In this document: piece by piece, positions 44,793 to 53,131 of the stretch
Position numbering within the stretch: position 1 is the first letter of the stretch
Layout of the letters: each line of letters begins with the position of its first letter
Assembly: GCA_017459895.1 (NCBI GenBank)
Contig: JAFUCA010000006.1
Span: 310,001-374,000, forward strand
DNA: 64,000 bases
DNA from: Bacillota bacterium
GTDB taxonomy: Bacteria > Bacillota > Clostridia > Peptostreptococcales > Anaerovoracaceae
Direction of reading: 5' to 3'
Translations under genes and position numbers: made by a program
The notes under the pieces: generated by a model
Told to the model about the DNA's origin: nothing
The model's database searches: none
Seen by the model: only the letters and a program-made list of their open reading frames with translations

Positions 44793-45654
44793 AGAAGGCG
44801 AATACCGGCTCGCGAAGGCGGGCTGCATGGACGCGAAAATAGATTCAGAGGAATTGTATTGCTTCCTGACCGGCATCGACCGGCTGCAGGTGTTCATGAA
44901 GGCGGAGGAGGAGGCCGACGAGGATGTCGAGCGCAAATATCTGGCGCTGATCGCCCGCCGGGCGGAGCGCATTCCGCTGCAGTACATCACCGGGGTGCAG
45001 GAGTTCATGGGACACCGGTTCAAGGTGGACCAGAGTGTGCTGATCCCGCGGCAGGACACGGAGACCCTGGTGGTGGAAGCCGCCAGGACCATCCAGAGCA
45101 CATCCAGAGAGAAGGTCTCTTTTTTTGAGCGGCTTCGGGGCGGCAAGGAATGGGAAGTGCTGGACCTTTGCTGCGGCAGCGGCGCCATCGGCATTTCCCT
45201 GGCGAAGATCTGCGACAACATCCATGTGACCGGCGCCGACATCAGCGGCGCGGCTCTGGCCGTCGCCCAGACCAACGCCAGATCGCTGCACGTGAAGGCG
45301 GAGTACGTGGAAGGGGACCTGTTCGCCCCGCTGGAGTCGAAGAAGTTCGATATGATCGTCAGCAACCCGCCTTACATCCGGACGAATATGATCGCGGTGC
45401 TGCAGGAAGAAATCAAGAATTACGAGCCGCGCCAGGCTTTGGACGGCGGCCGCGACGGACTGGATTATTACCGGAGGATCATTGAGGAAGCGCCGAACTA
45501 TCTGAAGTCAAAGGGCTATCTGATGTTTGAGATCGGAAGCGATCAGGGAGAGGATCTGAGAAAGATGCTCAAGGACGACGGCCGGTACACGCCGGCGGAG
45601 GTCATCCGGGATCTGCCGGGACGCGACCGGGTCGTCAAGACCCAGCTGAAGTAG
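44770..45654 (+). CDS. prmC: Release factor N5-glutamine methyltransferase
   Basis: Methylates the GGQ glutamine of peptide-chain release factors. The 294-residue protein has the helical N-terminal domain with PLQYITGVQEFMGHRFKVD, VLIPRQDTETLV, the SAM-binding VLDLCCGSGAIGISLA and the catalytic NPPYI motif near residue 200. Start ATG at 44770 lies inside the upstream gene. Transcribed with yqhQ and perhaps rho. Confidence 0.95.
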   Translation: MKTRILIKEGEYRLAKAGCMDAKIDSEELYCFLTGIDRLQVFMKAEEEADEDVERKYLALIARRAERIPLQYITGVQEFMGHRFKVDQSVLIPRQDTETLVVEAARTIQSTSREKVSFFERLRGGKEWEVLDLCCGSGAIGISLAKICDNIHVTGADISGAALAVAQTNARSLHVKAEYVEGDLFAPLESKKFDMIVSNPPYIRTNMIAVLQEEIKNYEPRQALDGGRDGLDYYRRIIEEAPNYLKSKGYLMFEIGSDQGEDLRKMLKDDGRYTPAEVIRDLPGRDRVVKTQLK

Positions 45655-45691
45655 GACGGGCGCGGCGCGATCAGAGGCTCTTCGGCGGCGG

Positions 45692-46204
45692 TCAGATGAT
45701 TTCCAGAGGAGCCCCGTCCAGCACGGCTTCCAGGAGATCGTCGCCGCGGTAGCGCAGCTTCAGGGAGAAGAATTCCTCCCGCTCCTGCAGAAGGCGCAGG
45801 AAGATCCGGTCCCCGGGCCAAAGGTTCAGGCCTTCGATCCGGTCCTTCGGGATCCAGGCGAGCACTCCCTCATCGCACTCCGGCACCGGCCAGTCCGAAG
45901 GCTCCTCCGATGCAAAGGCCGGATCATCCGCAGCCGGCAGGTCCGCGGTATAAAGGCACATGTACTCGGTTTCGTAGTTTTCCTGAAGGAACGTGATGAA
46001 ACCCCGGAAACGCCAGCTTTTGAGCGAATATCCGGTCTCTTCGAAGACCTCCCGGAGGAGACATTCCTCGGGACTCTCGCGGTCCGTGAACTTGCCGCCC
46101 ACCCCGATCCACTTGCCCTCGTTGATGTCGTGGGCTTTCTTCGTGCGGTGGAGCATCAGATAATGATTCCTGTATTCAATGTAACAAAGTGTCGTGATCA
46201 GCAT
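45692..46204 (-). CDS. Nudix hydrolase (8-oxo-dGTP diphosphatase-like)
   Basis: A 170-residue Nudix protein. The Nudix box is intact (GKFTDRESPEECLLREVFEETGY, positions about 38-60, giving G-x5-E-x7-REVFEETG). The early YRNHYLMLHRTKKAHDINEGKWIGVGGK region resembles MutT-type 8-oxo-dGTP diphosphatases of Gram-positives. It converges with prmC and diverges from the next gene with only 37 bp between start codons. Confidence 0.9.
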   Translation of the reverse strand: MLITTLCYIEYRNHYLMLHRTKKAHDINEGKWIGVGGKFTDRESPEECLLREVFEETGYSLKSWRFRGFITFLQENYETEYMCLYTADLPAADDPAFASEEPSDWPVPECDEGVLAWIPKDRIEGLNLWPGDRIFLRLLQEREEFFSLKLRYRGDDLLEAVLDGAPLEII

Positions 46205-46241
46205 GACGTTATTGTATCATAAACTGTGAAAGGAAAAAACA

Positions 46242-47366
46242 ATGGGATACTTAGGAGAAGAGATCGGCAAGCTCGGCTTCGGCCTGATGCGGCTGCCGAA
46301 AGGCGAGGACGGTAAGATCGATATCGAGCAGACGAAGCAGATGGTGGATCGGTTCATAGACGCCGGATTCACCTACTTCGATACGGCCTGGGCGTACGGA
46401 GAGAGCGAAGACGCGATCCGCCGGGCTCTGGTGGAGCGCTATCCGAGAGAGAGCTTTCAGCTGGCGACGAAGAACGCCGCGTGGATCAAATGCGAGACCC
46501 GGGAGGATGCCATCGCTCAGTTCGAGAAATCCCTGCAGACAACCGGCGCGGGATACTTTGACTACTACCTGCTCCACAATCTGGGGGAGAACCGGACGAA
46601 GTATTTCGATGACTTCGATCTTTGGAACTATCTGCGGGATAAGAAGGAAGAAGGGCTGATCCGGCATCTGGGATTCTCCTTCCACTCGACGGCGGAGGAG
46701 CTGGAGGAGATCCTGACGGAGCACCCGGACATGGAGTTCGTGCAGCTGCAGATCAACTACGCCGACTGGGAGAGCCCGTTGATCCAGGCCAGAGCCTGCT
46801 ATGAAGTGGCGCGAAAGCACGGCAAACCGGTGATCATCATGGAGCCGGTCAAGGGCGGCAACCTGGCGAATCCTCCCGATCCGGTCAAGGCGATCTTCGA
46901 CAAAGCGGAGCCGGGGGCGTCCTACGCCTCCTGGGCACTGCGGTTCGCCGCGGATCTGGAAGGCGTGATCACCGTGCTTTCCGGCATGAGCAACATGGAG
47001 CAGATGGAGGACAATCTGGCGGTCATGAAGGGATTCTCCGGACTCACGGAGGAGCAAAGGCTGGTGCTGACGGAGGCAAGAAAGACGCTGGAGCAGATAC
47101 CGATCATCCCCTGCACCAGCTGCGAATACTGTCTCAAAGTCTGCCCGCAGAACATCGCGATCAACGGATCCTTCGCCTGCATGAACATCGTGATCCTGTA
47201 CGATAATCTGGAGTTTGCGAAGAACCATATGAACTGGCAGGCGGAGGAGCACGGCAGGAAGCGGGCGAATGAATGCATCAAGTGCGGCGCCTGCGAGCAG
47301 GCCTGCCCCCAGCACATCAGGATCATCGAGGAGCTGGAGAGAGTCACAGAAACACTGCTGGGATGA
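46242..47366 (+). CDS. Aldo/keto reductase with C-terminal 4Fe-4S ferredoxin domain
   Basis: A 374-residue protein. Residues 1-290 form the AKR barrel (LGFGLMRLP, DTAWAYGESE with the catalytic Asp and Tyr, YLLHNLGENR with the His), and the C-terminus carries two iron-sulfur motifs, CTSCEYCLKVCPQNI and CIKCGACEQACPQHI. This architecture is common in anaerobes and couples the AKR fold with electron transfer. The substrate is unknown. Followed 14 bp later by a flavodoxin-like gene, a plausible electron partner. Contains a CAAAGGCTGG word at 47055-47064. Confidence 0.92.
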   Translation: MGYLGEEIGKLGFGLMRLPKGEDGKIDIEQTKQMVDRFIDAGFTYFDTAWAYGESEDAIRRALVERYPRESFQLATKNAAWIKCETREDAIAQFEKSLQTTGAGYFDYYLLHNLGENRTKYFDDFDLWNYLRDKKEEGLIRHLGFSFHSTAEELEEILTEHPDMEFVQLQINYADWESPLIQARACYEVARKHGKPVIIMEPVKGGNLANPPDPVKAIFDKAEPGASYASWALRFAADLEGVITVLSGMSNMEQMEDNLAVMKGFSGLTEEQRLVLTEARKTLEQIPIIPCTSCEYCLKVCPQNIAINGSFACMNIVILYDNLEFAKNHMNWQAEEHGRKRANECIKCGACEQACPQHIRIIEELERVTETLLG

Positions 47367-47380
47367 GAAAGGGCCGGTCT

Positions 47381-47923
47381 ATGAAAGTATTGTTGTTCAA
47401 CGGAAGCCCGCGAAAGGGCAATACGAAGGCCGCGCTGGAGGCGCTGAAGAAGGGACTGGCACAGCAGATCCCCGAAGCGGAGGTGGAGGAGATCCTCTGC
47501 GAAGGCAAAAGCATCATTCCCTGCCGGGCCTGCGATGCCTGCGGCAGCATGAGCCGCTGCATCTTTGCCGACGATTCCCCGCAGATCAACGCGGCGGTGG
47601 AGGCAGCGGATGCCATCGTTTTCGCCACTCCCGTCTACTGGTGGGGAATGAGCGCCCAGATGAAGCTGATCATCGACAAGTTCTATGCCCGGGACCGCAA
47701 GTTCCACGGCCTTAAGAAAAAGATCGGCAGCATCGTCATCGGCGAGGCGGATCAGGAGGATCCGGAATACGGGATCATCGCAAAGCAATTCCGGTGCATC
47801 GCCGACTATCTGGGATGGGAGACCGTCTTCCAGAAGTCCTATACAGCAAACAAGCCCTCGGATCTGGCAGCGGACGAAGCCGCTCTGGCCGAGATCGAAG
47901 GCCTGGCGAAACTGCTGAAGTAA
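47381..47923 (+). CDS. Flavodoxin-family NAD(P)H-dependent oxidoreductase
   Basis: A 180-residue FMN-binding protein of the NADPH-dependent FMN reductase/iron-sulfur flavoprotein family: VLLFNGSPRKGNTKAAL (phosphate loop), then PCRACDACGSMSRC cysteines near residue 48, and FATPVYWWGMSAQMKLIIDKFY. Start ATG at 47381. Probably forms an operon and a redox pair with the upstream iron-sulfur aldo/keto reductase. Confidence 0.9.
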   Translation: MKVLLFNGSPRKGNTKAALEALKKGLAQQIPEAEVEEILCEGKSIIPCRACDACGSMSRCIFADDSPQINAAVEAADAIVFATPVYWWGMSAQMKLIIDKFYARDRKFHGLKKKIGSIVIGEADQEDPEYGIIAKQFRCIADYLGWETVFQKSYTANKPSDLAADEAALAEIEGLAKLLK

Positions 47924-47943
47924 GGCAAGCCTGCCGGAACGGA

Positions 47944-48186
47944 TCAGCGCAGATTGAATGCGAAGATCGGCGTCCACTCCGGAGCTTTCTCCGCGATGGT
48001 ATCCGCAGCCTTTGCAGCGGGATAATGCATCGCGATATAGGGGCAGCCCTCGATGGCCGAAGCAAGTCCCGATTCGGCGACGGCCGCTCTGGCCTGATCC
48101 TCGGTGATCTGATAGCGATCGACCAGAAGGCCGGCGACGCGGGCGAGATAGTTTTCGGTGGTGTGCATTCTTTCGTAAAATGTCAT
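47944..48186 (-). CDS. Small hypothetical protein
   Basis: An 80-residue, helix-rich soluble protein (YERMHTTENYLARVAGLLVDRY ... APEWTPIFAFN) that I do not recognise. A perfect AAGGAGG site lies 7 nt upstream of its ATG, and coding bias looks genuine. It sits directly behind an intrinsic terminator on the same strand (48235-48201), so its expression may depend on read-through. Confidence 0.65.
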   Translation of the reverse strand: MTFYERMHTTENYLARVAGLLVDRYQITEDQARAAVAESGLASAIEGCPYIAMHYPAAKAADTIAEKAPEWTPIFAFNLR

Positions 48187-48200
48187 GGCTTTTCCTCCTT

Positions 48201-48235
48201 AAAAAAAAGCGCAAGTCCAATGTCTGGACTTACGC
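48201..48235 (-). terminator. Terminator/attenuator immediately before the small gene
   Basis: Minus strand: GCGTAAGTCCA (48235-48225) pairs with TGGACTTGCGC (48219-48209) with one mismatch, followed by TTTTTTTT (48208-48201). The ribosome site of the small gene follows at once. It either ends transcription of the DUF2798-like gene or attenuates the small gene. Confidence 0.8.
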
Positions 48236-48285
48236 AATCGTGTGCTACGCAACATGTTTTCTGATAACATTATAATAGCATTCTG

Positions 48286-48328
48286 CCGGCGCGTCTGTAG
48301 CCTGTGTTACAGCGGCGCCGGTTTTTTT
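48286..48328 (+). terminator. Strong hairpin with T-run on the plus strand
   Basis: CCGGCGC (48286-48292) pairs with GCGCCGG (48315-48321), with an inner CTGTA/TACAG helix (48295-48299 with 48308-48312), followed by TTTTTTT. It has the shape of a plus-strand terminator, yet no plus-strand gene ends nearby: the flavodoxin gene stops 360 bp upstream and an opposite-strand gene lies between. An unseen plus-strand RNA is possible. Confidence 0.65.
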
Positions 48329-48815
48329 AATGGTCCTGAGGCGGCATCCCCGGAGGCGGGCCTACGAGCTTCATCGTCAGCGGAAGCCCGGTCCATATAC
48401 CGATGAGGGCGGACACATAGACCGACAGCAGTGCCCACGGCCAGGCGTGCAGCCAGGCGCCGAAGTAGGCCGGCGTGAAGATGCCGATGTACTTTCCGGC
48501 CATCACCGCGATCATGAACAGGCTCATGAAGGTGCCCAGGATCAGGGCGAGGACCGCCGTAGAAACCAGCGTGAAGGGAATCGTCTGAGGCTTCAGCCCG
48601 CATTTGACCGCGACGAAATCACCGAATCTTGTGATCGGGATGAACAGAACGATCAGGGTGCTGAGGGGGAAGGCGATGACAAATCCGAACAGGAATCCTC
48701 CGAAGGTGATTCCGCCGGTTGCCACCAGCGTCAGAACGATACACAAAACGACGTTGATGATCAGGGAGATCCAGATGTTCAGCGTCAGGTTGAATTTGTT
48801 AAAAATTTTACTCAC
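48327..48815 (-). CDS. DUF2798-like membrane protein
   Basis: A 162-residue protein with four membrane helices in two similar pairs (LTLNIWISLIINVVLCIVLT ... GGFLFGFVIAFPLSTLIVLF and VSTAVLALILGTFMSLFMIAV ... GAWLHAWPWALLSVYVSALI), the layout of DUF2798 proteins. The function is unknown. The start is GTG at 48815 with AAGGAG upstream; the longer in-frame extension to 48971 is not supported. Confidence 0.75.
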   Translation of the reverse strand: MSKIFNKFNLTLNIWISLIINVVLCIVLTLVATGGITFGGFLFGFVIAFPLSTLIVLFIPITRFGDFVAVKCGLKPQTIPFTLVSTAVLALILGTFMSLFMIAVMAGKYIGIFTPAYFGAWLHAWPWALLSVYVSALIGIWTGLPLTMKLVGPPPGMPPQDH

Positions 48816-48903
48816 AGAAATACACTCCTTCCAATCAATGAGATTGTACGGATGCGGGGATTTCTGCAGGGACAGTATAACAGAGAGGCGGGGGGCGGAT
48901 ATA

Positions 48904-48917
48904 GTAGTCCGGACTAC
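48904..48917. promoter_or_regulatory. Palindromic operator candidate 1
   Basis: Perfect 14-bp palindrome GTAGTCCGGACTAC, preceded by ATA. Its half-site recurs 83 bp downstream. Confidence 0.6.
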
Positions 48918-48986
48918 AAGTCTTGTTCTTCTGCCAACAAAATACACAAAAAATACTGAATAAAACAACAAAAAGACAGGGATGTA

Positions 48987-49000
48987 GTAGTCCAGGCTAC
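48987..49000. promoter_or_regulatory. Palindromic operator candidate 2
   Basis: GTAGTCCAGGCTAC, an imperfect copy of the palindrome at 48904-48917, again preceded by a TAGTA-type context and placed immediately upstream of the putative -35 zone of the molybdenum hydroxylase promoter. The spacing of 83 bp is about eight helical turns, suitable for DNA looping. Confidence 0.6.
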
Positions 49001-49121
49001 TTCTTCAGAGGCAGACGTTCCATGTACAATGTTAAAAATTGAACAAGGGGATTTCTGCGCGCGCGGAACCGTGCGCACCGTTACTGCACAAACACATTGC
49101 AATTCACAAAAGGAGGAAACA

Positions 49122-49991
49122 ATGGCTTTACCTGCATTTGATTACGTCAAAGCGAGCAGCCTGGAAGAAGCATCGAAGCTGGCAGCGGAGAAGGGCGACA
49201 AGGCCGTCCTGATGGCCGGCGGCACCGATGTGATCCTGCTCATCCACGGCAAAGCGATCCCGGCGGATACCGTGATCGACATCAAGGGAATCCCGGGGCT
49301 GGAAGAGATCCAGTACGTTGAAGGCGAAGGCATGCGCATCGGCGCACTCGTCAAACTGTACGACATCCAGAACTCCGAGGTCGTCAAAGAAAAGATGCCA
49401 GCGCTGGCGGACGCGGCCCGTTACGTCGCATCCCCCCAGATCCGAAGAAAAGGCACGATGGTTGGAAACATCTGCAACGCCTCACCTTCCGCTGACACCG
49501 CTTCTATTTTAGTCGCTATGAACGCTGTCGTAAAGGTCTATAACGCAGAAGGCGAAAAAGACATCCCCATCGACGATTTCTTCAAGGGCGTCAAGAAGAC
49601 CGCTCTGCAGCCGGGGGATGTGGTCACAGGCATCTTCGTTCCCGAACTGAAGGCGGGCGAGGGATCCGCTTACTTCAAGCACTCCGTCCGGAAGGCTATG
49701 GACCTGGCCATCATCGGCGTGGGCGCGAAGATCACCATGGACGGCGCGAAGATCGCGGACGCCCGCGTCTGTATGGGCGGCGTCGGCATCACACCGCTGA
49801 GAGCGAAGAACGCGGAGCAGATCCTCATCGGAAACGAGATCACCGATGAGCTGCTGGAGAAGGCCGGAGTCGCGGCATCCCAGGAATGCTCCCCGATCAG
49901 CGATGTCCGTGCATCCGCGGAGTACAGAACGGATATGATCCGGGTTTACACCAAGAGAGCCGTGAAGAAAGCGGTGGAGACTTTAAGATAG
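49122..49991 (+). CDS. Molybdenum hydroxylase FAD-binding subunit
   Basis: Medium (FAD) subunit of a xanthine dehydrogenase-family enzyme, 289 residues. The FAD-binding motifs are visible: VLMAGGTDVILLIHGK near residue 28 and RRKGTMVGNICNASPSADTA near 105, followed by the CO dehydrogenase flavoprotein C-terminal domain. It lacks the extra cysteine insert of 4-hydroxybenzoyl-CoA reductase beta subunits. Start ATG at 49122 after AAAGGAGGA. First gene of the FAD, Fe-S, Mo subunit order also seen in coxMSL-type operons. Confidence 0.92.
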   Translation: MALPAFDYVKASSLEEASKLAAEKGDKAVLMAGGTDVILLIHGKAIPADTVIDIKGIPGLEEIQYVEGEGMRIGALVKLYDIQNSEVVKEKMPALADAARYVASPQIRRKGTMVGNICNASPSADTASILVAMNAVVKVYNAEGEKDIPIDDFFKGVKKTALQPGDVVTGIFVPELKAGEGSAYFKHSVRKAMDLAIIGVGAKITMDGAKIADARVCMGGVGITPLRAKNAEQILIGNEITDELLEKAGVAASQECSPISDVRASAEYRTDMIRVYTKRAVKKAVETLR

Positions 49992-50008
49992 GAAAGGAGG
50001 AAGAATCA

Positions 50009-50494
50009 ATGGGTAAAAGAATCATCAATTTCAAGCTGAACGGCGTAGACAGAGATGAATACGTTATGGATAACCAGACGATGGTCGACTTCCTCCGTAA
50101 GCAGATGCATCTGACCGGAACGAAGCGCGGCTGCGAAGAAGGTGAGTGCGGCGCATGCACCATCCTGCTGGATGGCAGAGCTGTCACATCCTGCATGATG
50201 CTGGCCGTGGAAGCGGACGGACATGAGATCGTCACCATCGAGGGAGTGAAGCAGGACGGAGTTCTGCACCCGATCCAGAAAGAGTTTATCGATAAGTGGG
50301 CACTGCAGTGCGGTTTCTGCACACCGGGCATGATCATGTCAGCCCTGTCCCTGCTGTCTGAGAATCCGCATCCGACCGAGGAGCAGATTCGTGAAGGCAT
50401 CTCCGGCAACCTCTGCAGATGTACCGGATATGCGAAGATCGTAGAGGCGATCGATTCCGCCGCGAAGATCATGGCGAAGGAGGTGGCGAAATAA
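50009..50494 (+). CDS. Molybdenum hydroxylase 2Fe-2S subunit
   Basis: Small electron-transfer subunit, 161 residues. The N-terminal plant-type cluster site CEEGECGACTILLDG ... SC and the C-terminal cluster site CGFCTPGM ... GNLCRCTGY are both complete, as in XdhC/CoxS/HcrC. It passes electrons from the Mo centre to FAD. AAAGGAGGA ribosome site; its TAA overlaps the next ATG by one base. Confidence 0.96.
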   Translation: MGKRIINFKLNGVDRDEYVMDNQTMVDFLRKQMHLTGTKRGCEEGECGACTILLDGRAVTSCMMLAVEADGHEIVTIEGVKQDGVLHPIQKEFIDKWALQCGFCTPGMIMSALSLLSENPHPTEEQIREGISGNLCRCTGYAKIVEAIDSAAKIMAKEVAK

Positions 50495-52953
50495 TGGCAA
50501 TGACAAGATCCGAATACTGGAAAGAAGTAAGAAGCGTCTATAAAGACCCGAAGGACTACGTTCTGGCCGGACAGGGCAACGCTTATGTCCGGATCGACGC
50601 GGAGGCGAAGGTCACAGGCTCCGCCGTCTACACCGACGACGTATATCTGCCGGAGACATGGTACTGCAAGCTGGTTCATTCTCCCTATGCGCACGCTCTG
50701 ATCAAGAGCATCGACTTCACCGAGGCAGCCAAGGTTCCCGGTGTCAAGGGATTCCTGACCGGCGCCGACTTCCCGGAAGGCCACAACCTGGGCAACCCGG
50801 AAGCCTTCAAGGAGCTGGCGGACAAGGAACCGCTGTGCCGCAAGAAGGTCCGTATGGTGGGCGATGAGGTCGCTGCCGTCTGCGCTACCACCGAGGAAGC
50901 CGCTGAAGAAGCCGCTGCTCTGGTCAAGGTCGAATACGAGCCGCTGCCGGTCATCCTGGATCCCTTCGATGCCATGGCACTGGACGCGGAGCCGATCCAC
51001 TATCCGGCGGATCAGGAAGGAACCGCCAACAACCTGTCCATCTTCACCGTCATGAAGGCGGGAGATCCGGACAAGTGCTTCGAAGAAGCGGATTACACTG
51101 ATATTTCCTATTACAAGACGCAGCAAATGGTCCACGCGGCCATCGAGCCTCATGGCGCCATCGCGAAATACGAGAACGGCGAGTACACCATCTGGTCCAC
51201 CACCCAGGGCGCGTACGTATCCAGATACTGGGTTGCCTGGGGTCTGGGCGTTCCGGAATCCCAGGTCCGTCTGATCAAGCCCATGATGGGCGGAGGATTC
51301 GGCGGCAAGCTGGACGTTTTCGCTCATGAACTGTGTCCGTGCAAGTTCGCGGAAAGGCTGGGCCATCCGGTCAAGTGCATCCTGAAGCGTGATGAGGTCT
51401 TCAAGTGCACCAGAACCAGACACCCGATCTCCTTCCAGATCGAATCAGCCTTTACGAAGGAAGGAAAGCTCCTGGCGAAGAGATGCCGTCACATCCTGGA
51501 CGGCGGCGCTTACGGCGGGTCCGGTATTGCGGCGAACACCCTGTCTCTGATCTGCGCGACATTCCCGTACAAGGTCGAGAACATCGATATGATCGCCCGC
51601 CGGCCGTACACCAACCACCCGGCTTCCGGAGCGATGAGAGGATACTCCGCGTGCCAGGTCCACTTCGCTCACGAGATCCACATGGACGAAGTAGCCAACA
51701 ACCTGGGCATCGACCCGGTAGAGCTGCGTCATAAGAACGAGATCACACCGTACTACACCGGCCCGACCGGTCTGGAATTCACCTCCTGCCGGTTCAAGGA
51801 ATGTATGGACGCCTGCGCGGACTACATTGACTGGGATAACCGGTGGAGATATGAGAAGGGCAGCGGCGAGGCCGTCGGATTCTCCGGTTCCGGATTCATG
51901 TCCGGTACAGGATTCCCGGTACTGGTCACCCCGCACTACTGCTCCGCCACCACCATCGTCCGTCTGAACAGAGAAGGCTACGCCGTCGTATTCACCGGCG
52001 CCAATGACATCGGCCAGGGCTGCGATACCGTCATGACCATGATCGTCGCGGAGGAACTGGGACTGAACATGGACGAGGTCAAGTGCGTTCAGTCCGACAC
52101 CACCACCACCCCGTGGGATGCGGGTTCCTTCGGTTCCCGTGTTACCTTCCTGGGCGGCAACGCGGCGCACCACGCCGTCGGTGATGCCAAGCTGAAGCTG
52201 CTGAAGCACTGGGCTGAGGAGTGGGGCTGCCAGCCGACGGACATTCAGATGGCAGACCACCGCGTCTTCGTTCCGGGAGATGCTGAGAAGAACATCTCCT
52301 ACAACGAAGCCTGCTATGGATATGAAGAGAAGAACTTCGGACGCTGCGTCGCCGGTGTCGGTGCCTACAACCACGAGGGCGACAAGGACATCTACGTCAA
52401 GAACGTGGGTAACTATGCTACCGCATACTCCTTCTCCGCATCCGCGGCGAAGGTCACCGTCGACATGGAGACCGGTCAGGTCACACTGGACGACTTCGTC
52501 TTCGGTCACGACTGCGGACGTCCGCTGAACATCCGCGCGGTGGAAGGCCAGATCGAAGGATCCGTCCTGCTGGGATTCGGCTTCACCTGCTACGAGGAAT
52601 GCGTCTACGACAAGGATGGCAGACATCTGAACCCGTCCTTCCGTGACTATCGTTTCCCGACGGCCATGGATATGCCGAACATCAAGACCATCGTCTGCAG
52701 CGAAGAGGATGCTGAGGGCCCGATGGGCGCCAAGGAAGCCGGCGAAGGCTCCACCGCTCCGGTCGGATCCGCCATCGGCAACGCCATCAACTACGCTACC
52801 GGCCTGGTCATCAAGGAACTGCCGATCACACCGGAGAAACTCTGGAAGGCTCTGAGAGAGCACGAGAAGACCGGCAAGACCGAGTTCGGCGGAGAGGGAC
52901 TGGCGGAGAAGTTCGCGAACATGCCGCCGCTTCCGCAGAGATATGACGTTTAA
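50494..52953 (+). CDS. Molybdenum hydroxylase large (Mo-cofactor) subunit
   Basis: Catalytic subunit, 819 residues, of the xanthine oxidase/aldehyde oxidoreductase family. Seen: VTGSAVYTDDVYLPET at the N-terminus, MMGGGFGGKLD, the substrate loop SGAMRGYSACQVHFAHE, DIGQGCDTVMTMIVAEEL, SYSSR-like TPWDAGSFGSRVTFLGGNAA, and the C-terminal EAGEGSTAPVGSAIGNA with the conserved catalytic Glu. Some of this resembles 4-hydroxybenzoyl-CoA reductase alpha subunits, but the substrate (purine, aromatic acid, nicotinate or aldehyde) is not decidable. No CO dehydrogenase CSFR loop. Molybdenum cofactor genes are not in the window. Confidence 0.92.
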   Translation: MAMTRSEYWKEVRSVYKDPKDYVLAGQGNAYVRIDAEAKVTGSAVYTDDVYLPETWYCKLVHSPYAHALIKSIDFTEAAKVPGVKGFLTGADFPEGHNLGNPEAFKELADKEPLCRKKVRMVGDEVAAVCATTEEAAEEAAALVKVEYEPLPVILDPFDAMALDAEPIHYPADQEGTANNLSIFTVMKAGDPDKCFEEADYTDISYYKTQQMVHAAIEPHGAIAKYENGEYTIWSTTQGAYVSRYWVAWGLGVPESQVRLIKPMMGGGFGGKLDVFAHELCPCKFAERLGHPVKCILKRDEVFKCTRTRHPISFQIESAFTKEGKLLAKRCRHILDGGAYGGSGIAANTLSLICATFPYKVENIDMIARRPYTNHPASGAMRGYSACQVHFAHEIHMDEVANNLGIDPVELRHKNEITPYYTGPTGLEFTSCRFKECMDACADYIDWDNRWRYEKGSGEAVGFSGSGFMSGTGFPVLVTPHYCSATTIVRLNREGYAVVFTGANDIGQGCDTVMTMIVAEELGLNMDEVKCVQSDTTTTPWDAGSFGSRVTFLGGNAAHHAVGDAKLKLLKHWAEEWGCQPTDIQMADHRVFVPGDAEKNISYNEACYGYEEKNFGRCVAGVGAYNHEGDKDIYVKNVGNYATAYSFSASAAKVTVDMETGQVTLDDFVFGHDCGRPLNIRAVEGQIEGSVLLGFGFTCYEECVYDKDGRHLNPSFRDYRFPTAMDMPNIKTIVCSEEDAEGPMGAKEAGEGSTAPVGSAIGNAINYATGLVIKELPITPEKLWKALREHEKTGKTEFGGEGLAEKFANMPPLPQRYDV

Positions 52954-53013
52954 GTCGTATAACGTTATATAACAACGGTTAATGCCTCTAATTACATATA
53001 GCTTCTGAACACG

Positions 53014-53079
53014 AACGAGAGGTTCCGCTAAGCCTCCGGCTGTTTTTAGCGGGACAGTCGGAGTGCGGGGCCTCTCGTT
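53014..53079 (+). terminator. Large two-part hairpin after the molybdenum hydroxylase genes
   Basis: AACGAGAGGTTCCGC (53014-53028) pairs over 15 bp with 53065-53079 (two G-U pairs), and an inner CTCCGGCTGT (53034-53043) pairs with ACAGTCGGAG (53054-53063). Only a short TTT follows, so it is either a terminator with a weak tail or a structured RNA between this operon and the VWA/MoxR operon. Confidence 0.65.
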
Positions 53080-53131
53080 TCGTAATACATAATACAAAGG
53101 CTGGCGAAGGCCGCACAATGGAGACGCCCCA

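Larger units (their letters stand above)
48816..49121 (+). other. 306-bp divergent regulatory region of the molybdenum hydroxylase operon
   Basis: No gene. It contains two palindromic operator candidates, a possible -10 TACAAT at 49025-49030 without a good -35, a GC-rich alternating GCGCGCGG stretch near 49058, and the AAAGGAGGA ribosome site at the 3' end. The poor -35 next to a palindrome suggests activator dependence. Confidence 0.6.

Noticed and set aside
42081-45365. 1094-codon open frame on the minus strand
   Set aside because: It lies fully antisense to rho, yqhQ and prmC, which have clear family motifs; long antisense frames are common in GC-rich genes with strong codon bias.
50494-52953. 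Calling the Mo enzyme an aerobic CO dehydrogenase because of its FAD, Fe-S, Mo subunit order
   Set aside because: The CSFR active-site loop of CoxL is absent; the loop reads AMRGYSACQ as in other xanthine dehydrogenase-family members.
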